Shown in pieces: positions 22,830-35,330 of a DNA stretch of 64,000 nt. The notes beneath the pieces are model-generated. The model saw nothing but the letters and a program-made list of their open reading frames with translations, had not been told where the DNA came from and made no database searches. The position numbers and the translations under genes were made by a program. This DNA comes from Carnegiea gigantea (taxonomy: Eukaryota > Streptophyta > Magnoliopsida > Caryophyllales > Cactaceae), in the NCBI GenBank assembly GCA_029747015.1, contig JAKOGI010000027.1:10001-74000 (forward strand), given 5' to 3'. Each line of letters opens with the position of its first letter. The stretch's first letter is position 1.

Positions 22830-23262
22830 TTTATTCTTTTTTTTTGGGGAGATTTTGGATTTTTCTTCTTCCACTAGTGTGATGATGACACAAGAGCGTC
22901 CCCAGCCGTGTGGAACGCGTGGGACTTGTGGACCCTGCATGTCACATGCGTGCTGGGAACCTCTGCCAGCTAGAGGGAAATGGGGGGCACGCAGGCCTCC
23001 CCCCCTGCCTATTCCTCCCCCCATTCCACCTTTTTTGTGCTTTTTAAATTTTTTATTGATTTTTCTTTTTTCACTTAATAAAATATATTATTTTGATATT
23101 TGAAAAAAAATTATGTTATAAGGTGGGTCCATATAAATATTTTATTATATAATTTAAGTTAGAGTTCTATTTGTTGGGAAAGTGATGGAATACAAATTTA
23201 AAAAATGTGAAACTTTTGATGATATGGCATGCATGAGTTCCAAAAGATTGGGAATGCTCTCC
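22830..23262. repeat. Tourist-like MITE relative, degenerate (copy 1)
   Basis: Its right half (23030-23262) parallels the MITE at 38496-38868: GTGGGTCC, ATAAATATTTTATT, GTTAGAGTT and a GGGAATGCTC end at 23250-23259 occur in the same order. The left end is unclear. A GC-rich block at 22890-23030 contrasts with its surroundings but codes for nothing recognisable. Confidence 0.5.
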
Positions 23263-23382
23263 TGCTTTCCAGGCCCAGTATATTAGTATTGCATTACATC
23301 ACTATTTCTTTTTCTTTTTTTTCCTTTTTAACTCTTTTCCTCCAATAAAAAGAAAACATGGTATGCAAAAGTGGAAGCCTTT

Positions 23383-24462
23383 CACTTTCTAATGATCTTT
23401 TTGGAATCTCACCCCTTTTTTGTGTTTTTTTGTTTTTTGTTTTTGCTTTTTGCTTTATTGTTTGTGTTTTTTTTTTTTTTTTTGGTTGGCGTAGTGAAGA
23501 ATGAAGAGTGAACCATTCATTACCTTATAAAGAACTTAACCTCTTCCCCCAAACGATTACAATAACTTCTCAATAATGGTGAGTAGGCATGAACTCGTAA
23601 TTAAATTCTATAATATCCATCGAAAAAAGAAATATATAACTTATGAGATTCTTTATCTACAAATTTGAGGCTAATTGTTGGACTTTTTTCTTTAGTGAGC
23701 TTTGGTGTAAGGCTCAAAATAGTTCATTCCAATTAGAACAAAAGTATAGGATTATTTATTGAAATCTCTACTTTAGTCATATGCGAAAAATTTAGGGAAA
23801 AAAAAAAATTGCCGAATGACTTTCTTGATTGTATTAAAAAAATAAAAGAATTTGTACCCCATAAAACTTTAGTATCTAAATATCAAAAAGGATTATTCTC
23901 TTTAATGCTTGTATGAAACGAGTGCTATACGTGTCAACTTTATTTTTGTTTGTGTGTACTTTGATAAGTACTTTGGCTCATGTTTCTATCACAATATATT
24001 GCCATTTATAATTTTCCTTAATTCCTTTGTAACTATATGATTCTTACTACATACACCAGACATGTTGGCCCGACTTTCTTTCTAATGTTTGGACGAAACT
24101 CATTATTCGGGCAATCTATACTCATCCCACGTGACATAATGACATAATGCCCCCACTTCCATTGGCCAAGAATTATTCTCCCCCTTTTCTTTATTTAGGG
24201 TTTATTACAAGAAAAATTTGGTAATTATAAGGAAGTAGAAGACCTTCATTTTCTAACAATCTTTATAGAATCTTATCTAACTTCATGGAGGGATAGATGC
24301 ACCACTAATAGAATAAAAGTAATTGAATGGTCCTTTTCTTTCTTCAATTTTTTTTAATTTTTTTTCCCCCCTTAAAGAAATTGTGGTGGGGGGAAGTTGA
24401 CAAGTTTCATTTTCTAACAATCTTTATGAATCTTATCTAACATATTGGAGAGGCAGACCACC
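23383..24462 (+). repeat. Threefold diverged direct repeat
   Basis: The word TTCATTTTCTAACAATCTTT and its continuation GAATCTTATCTAAC occur at about 24246 and 24407, with a more diverged version at about 23387 (TTCACTTTCTAATGATCTTT). Each is preceded by an AAG(T)-rich stretch. An old duplication; no gene. Confidence 0.6.
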
Positions 24463-27400
24463 CATGAGCCATGAGCATGCTATGAATTGAGTGGTGCTTG
24501 TTGACAAGCCAATAAACCAAAATACAAATCTACTTTCTCTCTATCAAGCATGGAACATGGCATTGCTTGCATGCATTTTGTTTTTTCTCTAACGTCTTTT
24601 CCCTACATTATTTTCACTTGGCGAAAATCTTAGATATATTCAATAGCTGTTTTGGACTATTTTTTAGTTTGGATTGTACATACTAAAGCAAAATGTCTCT
24701 TTAAACTTCCTCTGTTCCATTTCTGTAGAATAGTAAATAGTCTACGGTTTTTAAATCTAGGGTCAATCGGAATCAATCTCTCTATAATTTTGCAATTCAG
24801 GGGGTAAGGCTTCTACATTAGACCCCCACACCCTGCCTGGTGATGGGATTTTTCTAGGCATTGGATTTGAATTTGGATTTAGTGGCCATTTTTATTGAAA
24901 TTAAATGGTCTTTTGACTTCTTTTTTTGAAATCTAGTTAGGGCTAAAATTTGAGGCATTTAATATAATTTTTGTTATTTAGACTTGGTGATTTGGGCCAA
25001 AAAAAATAGCTCAATTATAAGAGTCTACTTTTTTTTCCTACATAATTTAGTCTAGGAGGACATGAAAGAAAATAAAGGAAGTAAAAAACCTCCTCATCTC
25101 AATTTCAAAGCCAAGTTGCTAGCTAACTCCTCTTAGATGGTACCACATATATTAGGACACATTGAAAGCAACTTAGTTAACACAAGAAGTAGAGAAGTTG
25201 GTTTTTAATTTTCAGTTGTTTGATAAACTTATACAATTCTAGTGATGTCATGAACTCATTTACATTTCATGTTTAGTTTTCTTCAATTTTCATATTAAAA
25301 TCTATATATAGACATAAGAGAAAAGGCCTCATTTTGACCTTAATTAGGGTAACTTAAGTTGATTTTTCGACCAATATTGAACATAATTTTTTGGGCAAAT
25401 TAATCGATCAACCTATATGTACTAGTGCGATATGTTTGCACTCTAATTTCTCATGTAAATTTTAAATAAAAGATTCTTTTTCACATTTCATAAATTTAGC
25501 AAAATTTGAGATGCAACCTATTATCGCTATTAATAATTATTATTCTAAAAATAGTCGTGATATATCATAAATTTTTTTGATTGGATAATACTTTTAAACT
25601 AGTTTTCTTAGTTAAAAGGTATATTTATGATGGACAATTAAATCCAAATGAAAATTCAAAGATTATTTAAAAATATACTGCTCACATTTTGGCATACATT
25701 TACTTTCCTAGTAACTTGTAGATTATAGGACTATCCAGCAATATAATAAATTGATCAAATAAAACTATACAAATGGACTAGTTCATGGTTATTCGAGTTT
25801 AGATGCATTAATTTGTGACATAATTGCCCCAATTACGTGCTATTAATCCACACACAAAGCTTATGTGCATTTTTGTAGTATTTCAAAAAACTTTTAGTAT
25901 TATTTATTTTAAATTTTATGGGCGTAATATTACTATTATGTAGAAAATAGACTTCATTTGTACCCCGAAAATATACGCATTTGAAACCTAGCTAGCTGCT
26001 TGGCCGCTTCTAATAGCAAATCCACTCTTCTTAAGATTGGATTCATGCAAAATTAATCTAATCAAACTAGCATAAGATCGACAACTGATTGAAATCAATT
26101 CGAATAAAACCCCAAATTAAATCGTCGTCTTTGTAGATTTGTGTGGCGCAAAGCATATAGAACCCTAGAAAATAAGAGAATTCACTCGCTTAAGGAAGGG
26201 AAGATCATTGCCCAAAGAGAAGTAACAACTAACAAGGAATATCGGCTGATCAATTACTAATTAAGAGGAGAAATTATCATGAGAGATAGACAATTGATTA
26301 TGAAAATGACCCAAAAAGATTTGGCAAACAAGATTTGATTGGGGAAAGACATGAAAATATACAAAGAAAGAGAACCGTATTGGCATATAGACCGTCAAAT
26401 GTATATGTTGTATATTCTCAATCGAGATACTCTACATTTATAACGTGTAAAGTTTTTTCTCTATGAATTTTTAGTATTCACAAGATTTGAATTCGATATG
26501 TCTTGGTACATAAATTCAATATGTGCTATTCCAGTGAAAAAACGGTACGATAACCGATACAATATTTATAACTTTGGTTTGAAAAGCTCTTCTAGGGAGG
26601 GCCTTAATTGGGATATTATTGGCGTTGAATGATTGATTGGCAATGAATTGCGTAGAAATTTTTCTTTTTGTCTTGTGGAAAAAGAAATAAAAGTTATTTT
26701 TAATTGAAATTTTCTCCTTTTGTTTTGTCTCTAATTTTGTAAGTGTGCAATATTTAGAGGGGACTACCACACAAGCAAAGTATCTTTTCGTTTTGTCTTT
26801 TGATTAATTTGATTAATTGGTTGGGCCACGTTACGATTTGAATTTGGATTGATGAATATTTTGCTCTAATTTCTTTCTGTTTATTAGAAGATATTTTCTA
26901 TTGTAGATCTGATATGATAATTTCAATTTATCCGACTCAAAAATTCGGGTACGGTTATAAATTTTTTGTCCGAATTTAAAGTTGAGAATATTTTTTCTTA
27001 TTTTCATCGTCCAAATCATATTTTGACCTAAATTTAAGCATCATTCGATTCGCCATGATTTAGATTTGACCTGAATCTAAATTTTTGCCACCACTAGGTA
27101 GGGAACTGGCAGCCACCTAGGGTGCTAGGAAACCGATACTGTTGACTGATGTTGTTGAGATTTCAAAGGACAAAGATGACCTAGGAAGCCTTGTGAAGGA
27201 GATCCACATCGCATTATGTCATCGGCACAGGGAGTCAGAATAGTTAGTATAATCGACAGTGGAGTCCAGCTTTCTCTAAAACAACTCCTCCTTTCAATAT
27301 GAGCGTCGGTATAAAATCTGGTTTGATGGATGCAAATATCAATTTGTTATATACATGTGACAAAGTCAATGTCAAATTAAATGAGGCTTCCAGGCATATG

Positions 27401-28894
27401 TAGATAAGCTTTTTCTAAAGACTCTATTTACTCAGGGGTGTCTGAATAGGTCTTTGGGATACAAAAAAACCTCCCACATCTGTATATTACACTCACAAAG
27501 ATAGGACCCTAAGTATCCAGTATAACAAAAATTCTGGGGATTACCGTGCTAGTATAATAATCTTGATCGTGCCAAACAAGGCATCATTGTGCTTCCAACT
27601 GGGCCAAATATTTATAGACAAATGCATGTCTGTCTATAAAAGGATGTTGTCTTTTCATCGAAGAGACACAATGTTAGTTTAATAACTAATGTATCTTTTC
27701 AAATTATTTAAAATTAATTAAAACTATCAAAGAGACGCAATATCTCTTCAAAATAATTAATTAAAATTAATTATCACAACATGCCTCTTCATAAGAGAAA
27801 CATACCTTTTCTTTAAAAGGAATAAGTCAGTTAGTTATCCAAACTAACTTGTACCTTTCCATAAATAATTTATCAAATTAATTATTTATCAAAAAGTACA
27901 TTGCAACACTTAATTATCAAGATAATTAATTTTTATTTAGGCATAATTCAAAAATATATTTCCGTAACCATTTTATGCAAATAATTATTTTATTAAATAT
28001 CCATTTTTACAATGAGTCCTGCTTTTACAGAGTTTGAGAAAACTTGAGTGCACGCAATCTTACCCTACAAGTACTCGTGTATGCAAAGAGAGAGACTGAT
28101 TTCGAGAGACAAAGTCCAGCATTCACTATTTCTGGAAATCTTAACCTATTGAGGCCCAAGGACTATGATTACTGCTGATTTGTTTGTCTATGATATTTTA
28201 GCTTAGAGTCGTCTATGTCTCTAGATTGGTTTGCTTTTGTTGGGCTGTTATCATGATATATGTGATATGGCATAGTTTTGTTGGGGTTTGTTCAAAGTCT
28301 ATACCATACGCCTAAGAGCACATGCTTTCAAAAGACACATCAGCGAATAAATATTAAAAAATAGAGTATATGATAAACACACCCAAAAAAAAGTATATAA
28401 ATAGAATGCGAGAGCACGTACTCTCGAGCGTACCTAATGATTTGCCAGATTTGGTGGTTGCCATTTGCAAACTGCAAATTTGATGCTGAATAGTATCCCT
28501 AATGATGTTGCTAAATATAGCAATACATGGAAGCTTTGGAAATACAGGTAATAATGAGAGAAATGAATACCTTGTCTTAGTTGTTGAAGAAACTTATTAA
28601 CAAACAAAATTTGTTGCAGCATGCTCAGATGATAAGAGAGCAAAGGTGGAAAAAGAAAAATAACAGCATGGTAAAATCGAGAAATCGTGAAAGCAGATAT
28701 GTACTTAAACTCCGTAACTCAATTAGTTGTGCGTTACGAGGATAAATGAACATATTTCCTTGTAAAACCTTTCCGTACTCATCCTTGTAATCTCATTTCC
28801 CCGCCGAGAATTCCACAAACAATCCCTTCACCAGTTCTATTCTAAAGACTCCATTGATTTATAGCAATCTCATTTATGTTTTAACGTCTAACCA
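24463..28894. other. Gene-poor AT-rich intergenic DNA
   Basis: 4.4 kb without a credible ORF. 27100-28140 looks like dead transposon or LTR DNA: a TATA-like TCTATAAAAGG at about 27635, followed by short repeated words such as AGAGACACAA / AGAGACGCAA. No paired ends were found. Confidence 0.4.
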
Positions 28895-29272
28895 ATGGAG
28901 TCCAATTGTTGTTTTCTTCTTCTAGTCGTTCTTCTCCCCACTCTTACTCTTACCAAACAAGCTTCATGTGCTCGGTTTAGCTTCCACATCCCCACAGGAC
29001 ATTCCGCCCTTGCATTATCGACAACTTCCCTCCTCGATTGCTTCAAGAAACCCAAATCAAATGTTCTTCAAAATGTCGATGAAGCAGAACACCCTCCATC
29101 TATGGCTCATGTGTTCAAAAGGAGACTTGGAGGGACTAGGGCTCTCAAGCATACACTCTCTAAGTGCAACAAAATGCAAGACAACAGTCACAGCACAAAG
29201 GAGGAATACAACAAGAAGGCCATGGGCACCAACACTACTGACGATCACAACATTGTGCATGGAGACTTGTGA
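28895..29272 (+). CDS. Possible small secreted protein, unrecognised
   Basis: 125 codons from ATG (ATGGAGTCC, good context) to TGA, no intron. Residues 1-25 look like a signal peptide: Met-Glu-Ser then a Leu/Val-rich core, with possible cleavage after SCA at about 25. The mature part is basic and polar, with few cysteines (DCFKKP, LSKCNKM), a KRRLGG dibasic stretch near residue 75-79, and a Thr/Asp/His C-terminus (TDDHNIVHGDL). That layout would fit a peptide-hormone precursor, but I see no known hormone motif. A second overlapping ORF in another frame (28968-29360) is less protein-like. No relatives are known to me, so it could be chance. Confidence 0.4.
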   Translation: MESNCCFLLLVVLLPTLTLTKQASCARFSFHIPTGHSALALSTTSLLDCFKKPKSNVLQNVDEAEHPPSMAHVFKRRLGGTRALKHTLSKCNKMQDNSHSTKEEYNKKAMGTNTTDDHNIVHGDL

Positions 29273-29454
29273 AAATGCATGCACTATCCTCAATGCATGC
29301 ACTTTGGACTTTATGTTTTTGTTTTATGTTTGTACTTGGACTTCCGCCGTTTTACTTTAGCCAAAGGCTAAATAATAATTGGCAAAAAAAAAAAGTAATT
29401 ATTCTTCGTAAAAGAACTCATGTTATTACATCTTACACGTACCACTCTGATTAC

Positions 29455-29876
29455 GGCCGCGTTCGGCAACAACCTTTTAGATAGCATTTAGTATTTTGAT
29501 CAAATCAATACATTAATTAGTTAATTTTTAATGTTCGATAAACTAGTGCTTTGACTAGCACTTCAAGTAACGTTTAGCGTTTTAAACAGTGTTTTTAAAA
29601 AGCTAATAATATTAAAGTTTGACATTTAAAAGTAGCGTTCCATATTTTTTACCAATAAATATCCTTTAAAAAATTTATCTTTGAAAATTATCTATATCCT
29701 TTTATATCAATTTACATTAATCAACTACTCTAACAGCTAAATTTACCGAACACAAACCGCTCATCTAAACAACCATTCGCGAACAGAAATTAAAAATACT
29801 ATCCGCTATCTGAACCGCTATCCGCTACCTAAACCGCTATCCGCTATCTAAACAGCTAATTTTGTCGAACAGGACG
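29455..29876. repeat. MITE-like element with internal tandem repeats
   Basis: Begins near GGCCGCGTTCGGCAACA (29455-29471) and ends near TTTTGTCGAACAGGACGC (29859-29876), an imperfect inverted pair. Inside, at 29793-29852, an 18-20-base unit (CTATCCGCTA...AACCG) is repeated about three times. The layout is like that of short non-autonomous DNA transposons. Target duplication not clear. Confidence 0.5.
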
Positions 29877-30173
29877 CAGCAATCTGAACAATAAAGGTGG
29901 GGCTGTAAACTTGGAAAACTTTTCCATCAGAACTAAGCCTTCTTACAACCACCCACACTAATTACATTAATTTATGAACATGACAATTAGTGTTGAAGAT
30001 ACACAACTAAGAAAAGCTACAAGCACGGAACACGGTTATCACAGCTAAACCTCGAAGCTTTGTACATGAAGTGTGAGCGGCTTCGATGCACAGACAGACG
30101 ATGTTAACGGAGTGCTAATGTGCTAATGCTTACTGATTCAAACGGAACAGGCATCTATAATGGTGTCCTACGG

Positions 30174-33164
30174 TTAGCTGCTCTCTGGAATGGGGTCACT
30201 ATCTGGTTGTTTGGGATGAGGGGCACCCCCGTTCATTCTCGCACGAGCTTCTGCAAACATCCGTTGCTGCTCAGCAGCTGCTTCTTCCTCAGTCATCTCG
30301 GCACCACTGCCCCACTTCCCACTTCGAACTCCATCTTGCTGAAAGAGTCACAGCATGAACATCATAATAAATCAATAAAAAACACCAAGGAAGACAAACT
30401 TCAGCATTTTTTAGGATTAGCATCTCAAAATAACTGTGCACTTCTGACAAATGCTTAGACGAAAACAGTAAGGGATGAGCGTCATTTGACTTGAGACACC
30501 TAAAATAGAAACGACATTTATTCTGAGATAAGCAGGTTGAAGTGGCTATAAGCGTGACATCTACAGTTCCATTAGGAGATGAAAGAGTACCAATGTCTCC
30601 AGTTTATGTTGTTCATATGCAGCATGTACCTCTTCAATGTACTCGCCAAATCCAAGAACCTGAATAGGGGAAAAAGAGTGGGAACGCAGACACCATAAGC
30701 TGTCAATGAATAAATAAGAGCTGCACTGAAACAGAATAAAATAAAAAATATCAGAGTGCAGAAATCAATAGTCAATCTAGCCAAGACACAGCTGTCCACA
30801 GATTGACAGCCGTTAGCATTTCAAAGCAGGAACAAGCAGAAACAGCCAGGTGTAGATAAGTGTATGCATGTACAATCAGTGTTATCATACCAACAGTTTT
30901 CTGCTCTCACTTTACCATCAACAACAGTCTCTACCTGTGACAAGACTATCAAACAATGGAGTTCAACTCATCGACTAGAGTAGAAATTCAACAAGCAGAC
31001 AGAAACCCTACACCACTCCAAACAACCCCTGCTAGACAATTCAGGCCCATCTACAAACTATCAGAAAGGGCAAGAGCCTTGACAATCCTTCTTTCAACTT
31101 ACAAAAGCAGCAGCAAGAAATCATTTCTTAACTCTAAGATATGTGTCACTCACACCACAGAATGGCACAGATTTCGGAAGGAAGGGGGGCAGAGGTCACA
31201 GAAACCAGCACAGTCAGGTCAACTGGGAGCTTCAAGGTCAACCTGCTTCACACAGTTACCTGAAGCACCAAGGACAACCATGAAATTTATAAGTCACAGC
31301 TTAATCCTAGTTGGAATACCTTATGTAGGACAGTCCAACTGGGGTCATGAGTTGATGGAAGACGGAGAACAGCCACGACATAAAGCTCAGCTTGCTCTCA
31401 GCCCCCCCAACTTGAGTATAACTGATTCATCATCAGAAGCCATTATTTTCAGCCCTCAAATAACCATAAATTGCAAACTATCATTAAGGACATTCGTGGG
31501 CCTCTTCCCTTCCAAAGCTTCTACAAAGTCAAGCTGCAGATGAGATTTGAAGTATGCGAGAGGCCTCCAGCACTAACATCTACAAGACTTGATACTAGCA
31601 GTTTGTGATTATGGAAGAAAGCTGCCACCGCTGCTATACACATAACCCACTTCACCCTCCAAATATCAAAGGATACAATCATGTAGGATTTGACTCCAAG
31701 GCGGTGTACTCAAAATCAACATAATCAGTCAAGACGCAACAAGGTCCAAGCTCTAAATGCAAGGCACAGGAACAAGTACATCAATCATGTGAGGAGCTCT
31801 AACCATGCCATAATGAAACGGCCAAAAAAAATTAAAAAATCATAAGAAGACAAGATATGCAACAAGATTCAAAACTCCTACCCAAGGCCAAACACAGAAC
31901 TATCTCTACATGAATAGCATATCTTTCATGGGAAAAGGCAAACATTTGAGGAAGTAAATACCTGCAAAGCCTTCAACACATGCTCTGGTGCAATTGTTCG
32001 CTTTTCTTCTCTATTGCAAACTTCATTGGATTCTGAAGATACGAGATTTATGAACTCTAAAAACAGAGAAAACGTAAATAAAAGCAGAAGAAAAATAATA
32101 TGCACCAAATAAGAAAGAGCTACAGGTAAATGAGAATCCAGTAGCATTACGCAATGATATCATAATTGCAACGAAGCATCAGCATAAATATGTCAGCAGC
32201 TAATGCCAGAGAAAATTAACAAGATTGTTTTCAACAAAAATAAAACCACAGTAACAGTTGATAGATGATGATATTTGACCAATGCGTACTAAAGTCAAAC
32301 ATGATTCAAATGGGACAAAATACAACAAAACAGATTTCTGAATACTCACCTACACAACACTCAATTAATAAATCTTGTGCATCTCTTGCCACACGAACAT
32401 CAGGGGGCAACATCTCCTTTATAATTTTAGTCATGGTTGCTACAAACAATTCGCAATTTGCATTATTAATAAATGAAACAATAGCAAGAGTACCACAATT
32501 TTGACTAGGTTTATCCGCAAACAAAGCTGATTGGTAATTATTAAATTGGAAAAATTGTTCCTCTTCCGGGGTCAGAGGTACCGGAAATATATGTAATTAA
32601 ATGATATTGTAGGCATCTCATGTCTGGATGTTTCCGTGATAATTGGCTACATGACATGGACCAGAGGAATGAAAACGAACCAGTTAGGTGACAGCAACAG
32701 CAAGCATGTTCGTGGAACCCATACATGTCAAATGGCATATACCCAGGCTATCATATACATATCCATAACAAAGGACTCATGCAGGGAATTGCCAAGAAAG
32801 TGTCGGGTGGAAAACAAAGGTCAAACCCATAACAAATCCAAAAAGATGCTTAGACTTTCTTGCATGCTTCGCAAATCACAATTGGGTGAAGTCAAGATCA
32901 ATAGGGATGTCCCTTCACTCGCGTTTAGCATTCTAAAACCAACAACCAATTTCACCGAAAATAACCCTACGGATGTTATGACAACTATACACGAACAATC
33001 GAAGTCTAGTCCCACATGAAAGTCATAACAGAGCCAAAGTGTTAGATAAAATAAAAGTGATTGGAACTTCATCTTATTCTAACCTTTTCTCCAGGGTGAG
33101 AGGGGTTACCTTTGGGAAGTGAAGCATCTTCTTTAATCTTGCCAACTATGTCCATTGGGTCCAT
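30174..33164 (-). CDS. NF-YB13: DR1 / NC2-beta TBP-binding repressor (NF-YB-like)
   Basis: Beta subunit of Negative Cofactor 2. It pairs through a histone fold with NC2-alpha (DRAP1), sits on TBP-TATA DNA and blocks TFIIA/TFIIB entry; nuclear. Coding exons on the minus strand: 33164-33110, 32439-32350, 32056-31962, 30659-30591, 30338-30174. All junctions are canonical with matching phases, giving 157 residues (Arabidopsis DR1 is about 159). The N-terminus MDPMDIVGKIKEDASLPK is followed by the histone-fold core (KEMLPPDVRVARDAQDLLIE, RTIAPEHVLKALQVLGFGEY) and the conserved TEEEAAAEQQRMFAEARARM segment. A non-coding first exon lies at about 34220-34048. No defect seen. Large ORFs on either strand inside its introns are chance. 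Confidence 0.95.
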
Positions 33165-33171
33165 TGAATAA

Positions 33172-34230
33172 CCTACGGATGAAAAATAGTTTGCTGACAG
33201 GAGTAGTAAAACATCCACAATATCACAAAGCAAAATAAGGTTGCCTGGATGCTGAAAACACTTTCCTTATTCCGCATTCATCTTTCTTTTTTCCATTTTT
33301 TTGGGTTGGGGGGGGGGAGGTGGAGGTGCTTATGTCTATCATCGAATACCTATACTCAAAAGAACATCCCAGGGAGAGCAGGGGGGTTGGCATTCAAGAG
33401 CTGAAACTACAACTTCTTGCAATCCAGTTTAAATACAATATTCTGTTTCTCATTCAGAGGAGATGCAACATGCATATCCCAGTTGCAGACTAAAAAATAC
33501 ATATACCCAGCTCAACTAAACATAAAACTCCCATCTCTGCACTCCCAGGCATGAAACTTAATGCTTAGCCACTTATGCATAACAGGCAAGGTTGTTGACT
33601 CGTCTGGATGTCAACTTGTTGAGCAATGATTCAATACATAACCTCCATTAGAGGGGGCTAAAGGCTAATACAAATAAACAATGAAAAAAGAATCTTTACA
33701 CAGGATTCAAATCAACTCAAATTGGTGGTATTCATAGTATAGCTGCTGATTAGGTGAACTCTTAGACAACTTAGGAATTCCAGCAACCTCACATCATAAC
33801 GTGCTTATATGCGGGCAAAAACTCAATAGCAAAATTTAGACTCAACACTTGGGAATTAATAAAAATAGCAGAGATGAAAACAGCAAGCACTCAAAATCCT
33901 CTATTTTTCCTTTTTGCATCAATCGCATCAGAATATACACTCCTGCTACCAGAAAATATGAACCCTAACTCCATGAATTCCCATACATATGACAAAACAC
34001 ACACACATAGAGGGGGGGGGGAGAGAGAGATAGAGAGAGAGGCGTACCACAAAGCAGCAATACTACAAACGGCGGCGGCGGCAAAGGGGTGCTGATGAAG
34101 GTGGAACCGCCGGAGAAGGGTGGAGGAGGAGGTTTTAGGGTTTCCGAAGGCCAAGTGGCGTATGTGCGTCACCGAAGTAGTCGAAGATCGAGAAGAGTCC
34201 AAGCTGCTCCTACAGTTCAACTCTCTCTCT
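33172..34230 (-). promoter_or_regulatory. DR1 5' leader exon, leader intron and CT-rich promoter
   Basis: Minus-strand exon from about 34220 to 34048, ending GTG|GTACGCC. The 875-base intron (34047-33173) ends CCGTAG just before the coding exon. Leader introns of this size are common in plant housekeeping genes. The start region has pyrimidine repeats and no clear TATA box. The start site is an estimate. Confidence 0.6.
34020..34042. repeat. (GA)n microsatellite
   Basis: GA repeat with one TA interruption, preceded by nine or ten Gs, just beyond the donor site of the DR1 leader exon (inside the leader intron). Confidence 0.9.
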
Positions 34231-34246
34231 CTCTCCTCTTCCTCAC

Positions 34247-34289
<43 letters not shown>
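34220..34289. repeat. (CT)n microsatellite at the DR1 start
   Basis: CT runs at 34220-34235 and 34251-34289. GA/CT tracts at plant transcription starts can act as GAGA-type elements; here that is inference. Confidence 0.9.
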
Positions 34290-34293
<4 letters not shown>

Positions 34294-35330
34294 GTCTTTG
34301 GTTTGCGTGCGCCCTTTCCCTTTTTTTTTTTTTTTTTAATTTGGTTGGGTGGAAGAAAGGTGGCAGAAATTTGGCACCTTAAGGGATACGATTCCCAACA
34401 CTTTCGACATTGGCTTTGACCTGGTCATGCCAGAGCTCAGCTTGATGGGCCAAGCCCAAGCGTGGGAAATTTAAGCTCGTCTCGACTGAGTCGAGCCGGG
34501 TTATCCGTCTTAGAAGTAAATTGCATTTTCCTGATAATTGTACTTACATTGTGGGTACAATGATTCAATTTTTAAGCATGTTATTAATACTTATCGTTAA
34601 GTAGGGTATTATAATTCTTTAAAGTCAAATACACATTTTTAAATCAATCACGTGAATATTTCAATTACACAGAAAAAAAATATGATATGTTAAAAGACTC
34701 CACTAAGCTTGAACTCGGCTCGATCAAACTCATCTTAGCTAAAGGTTGGCTTGAACTCAGTTTGACGCGGGTTCGATTCGATAGCTTTAAATTTTAACAA
34801 GTGCTTAGTTAAACCAATAAAAGAGAAAATTTGATTAAAAAAATATGGCGTCATATAAACTCAAGGAGATCGAGAGAGGAGTTTACTTAAACCCATGACC
34901 TAATAGGTTAGTAATGTCCCAATAATATAATTTCAATAAAATAAAATAAATAAAACTAATAATTCCATTCCTATATTTAGACAAAAAAATGATCAACCAA
35001 ATAACCCCTTTTTTTTTTTTTTGGGCGACAAAATAACGTAAACAAAATTTCGACCAAAATTTCTTGTATTATATTTGGAAAAATACTTTATCAACATTTT
35101 TTGATAGACACAAACATTTTACTAACTGAACTGACTACCAATCGCCAAAAAAAATAAAAATAAAAATAAAAATAAAAATTCTACAAATGCATGCAAAGGG
35201 ATACGGTGAGAGAGTTGAGACTGAAACACAATATGGACCAGAGAAGCCCAGCAGGAGTGACTCAAGTTTGGGCCCAATCTTTTCAATACAAGCCCACATC
35301 GGCCCATTTGATTTGATTGCAGGGGAGAGA
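34290..35330. other. Intergenic between divergent genes
   Basis: About 1 kb separating the DR1 gene (leftward) and the 95-residue gene (rightward). 34430-34790 has degenerate GAGCTCAG / TTGAACTCGG words of a dispersed repeat. (AAAAT)n at 35147-35179. Confidence 0.5.

Noticed and set aside
22860..23030. GC-rich island as a gene exon
   Set aside because: Short overlapping ORFs on both strands, no splice sites in phase and no conserved motif; part of a repeat.
30956..31543. 195-codon plus-strand ORF
   Set aside because: Lies wholly inside a DR1 intron on the opposite strand, with biased composition and no recognised domain. The 127-codon ORF at 32636-33019 is rejected likewise.
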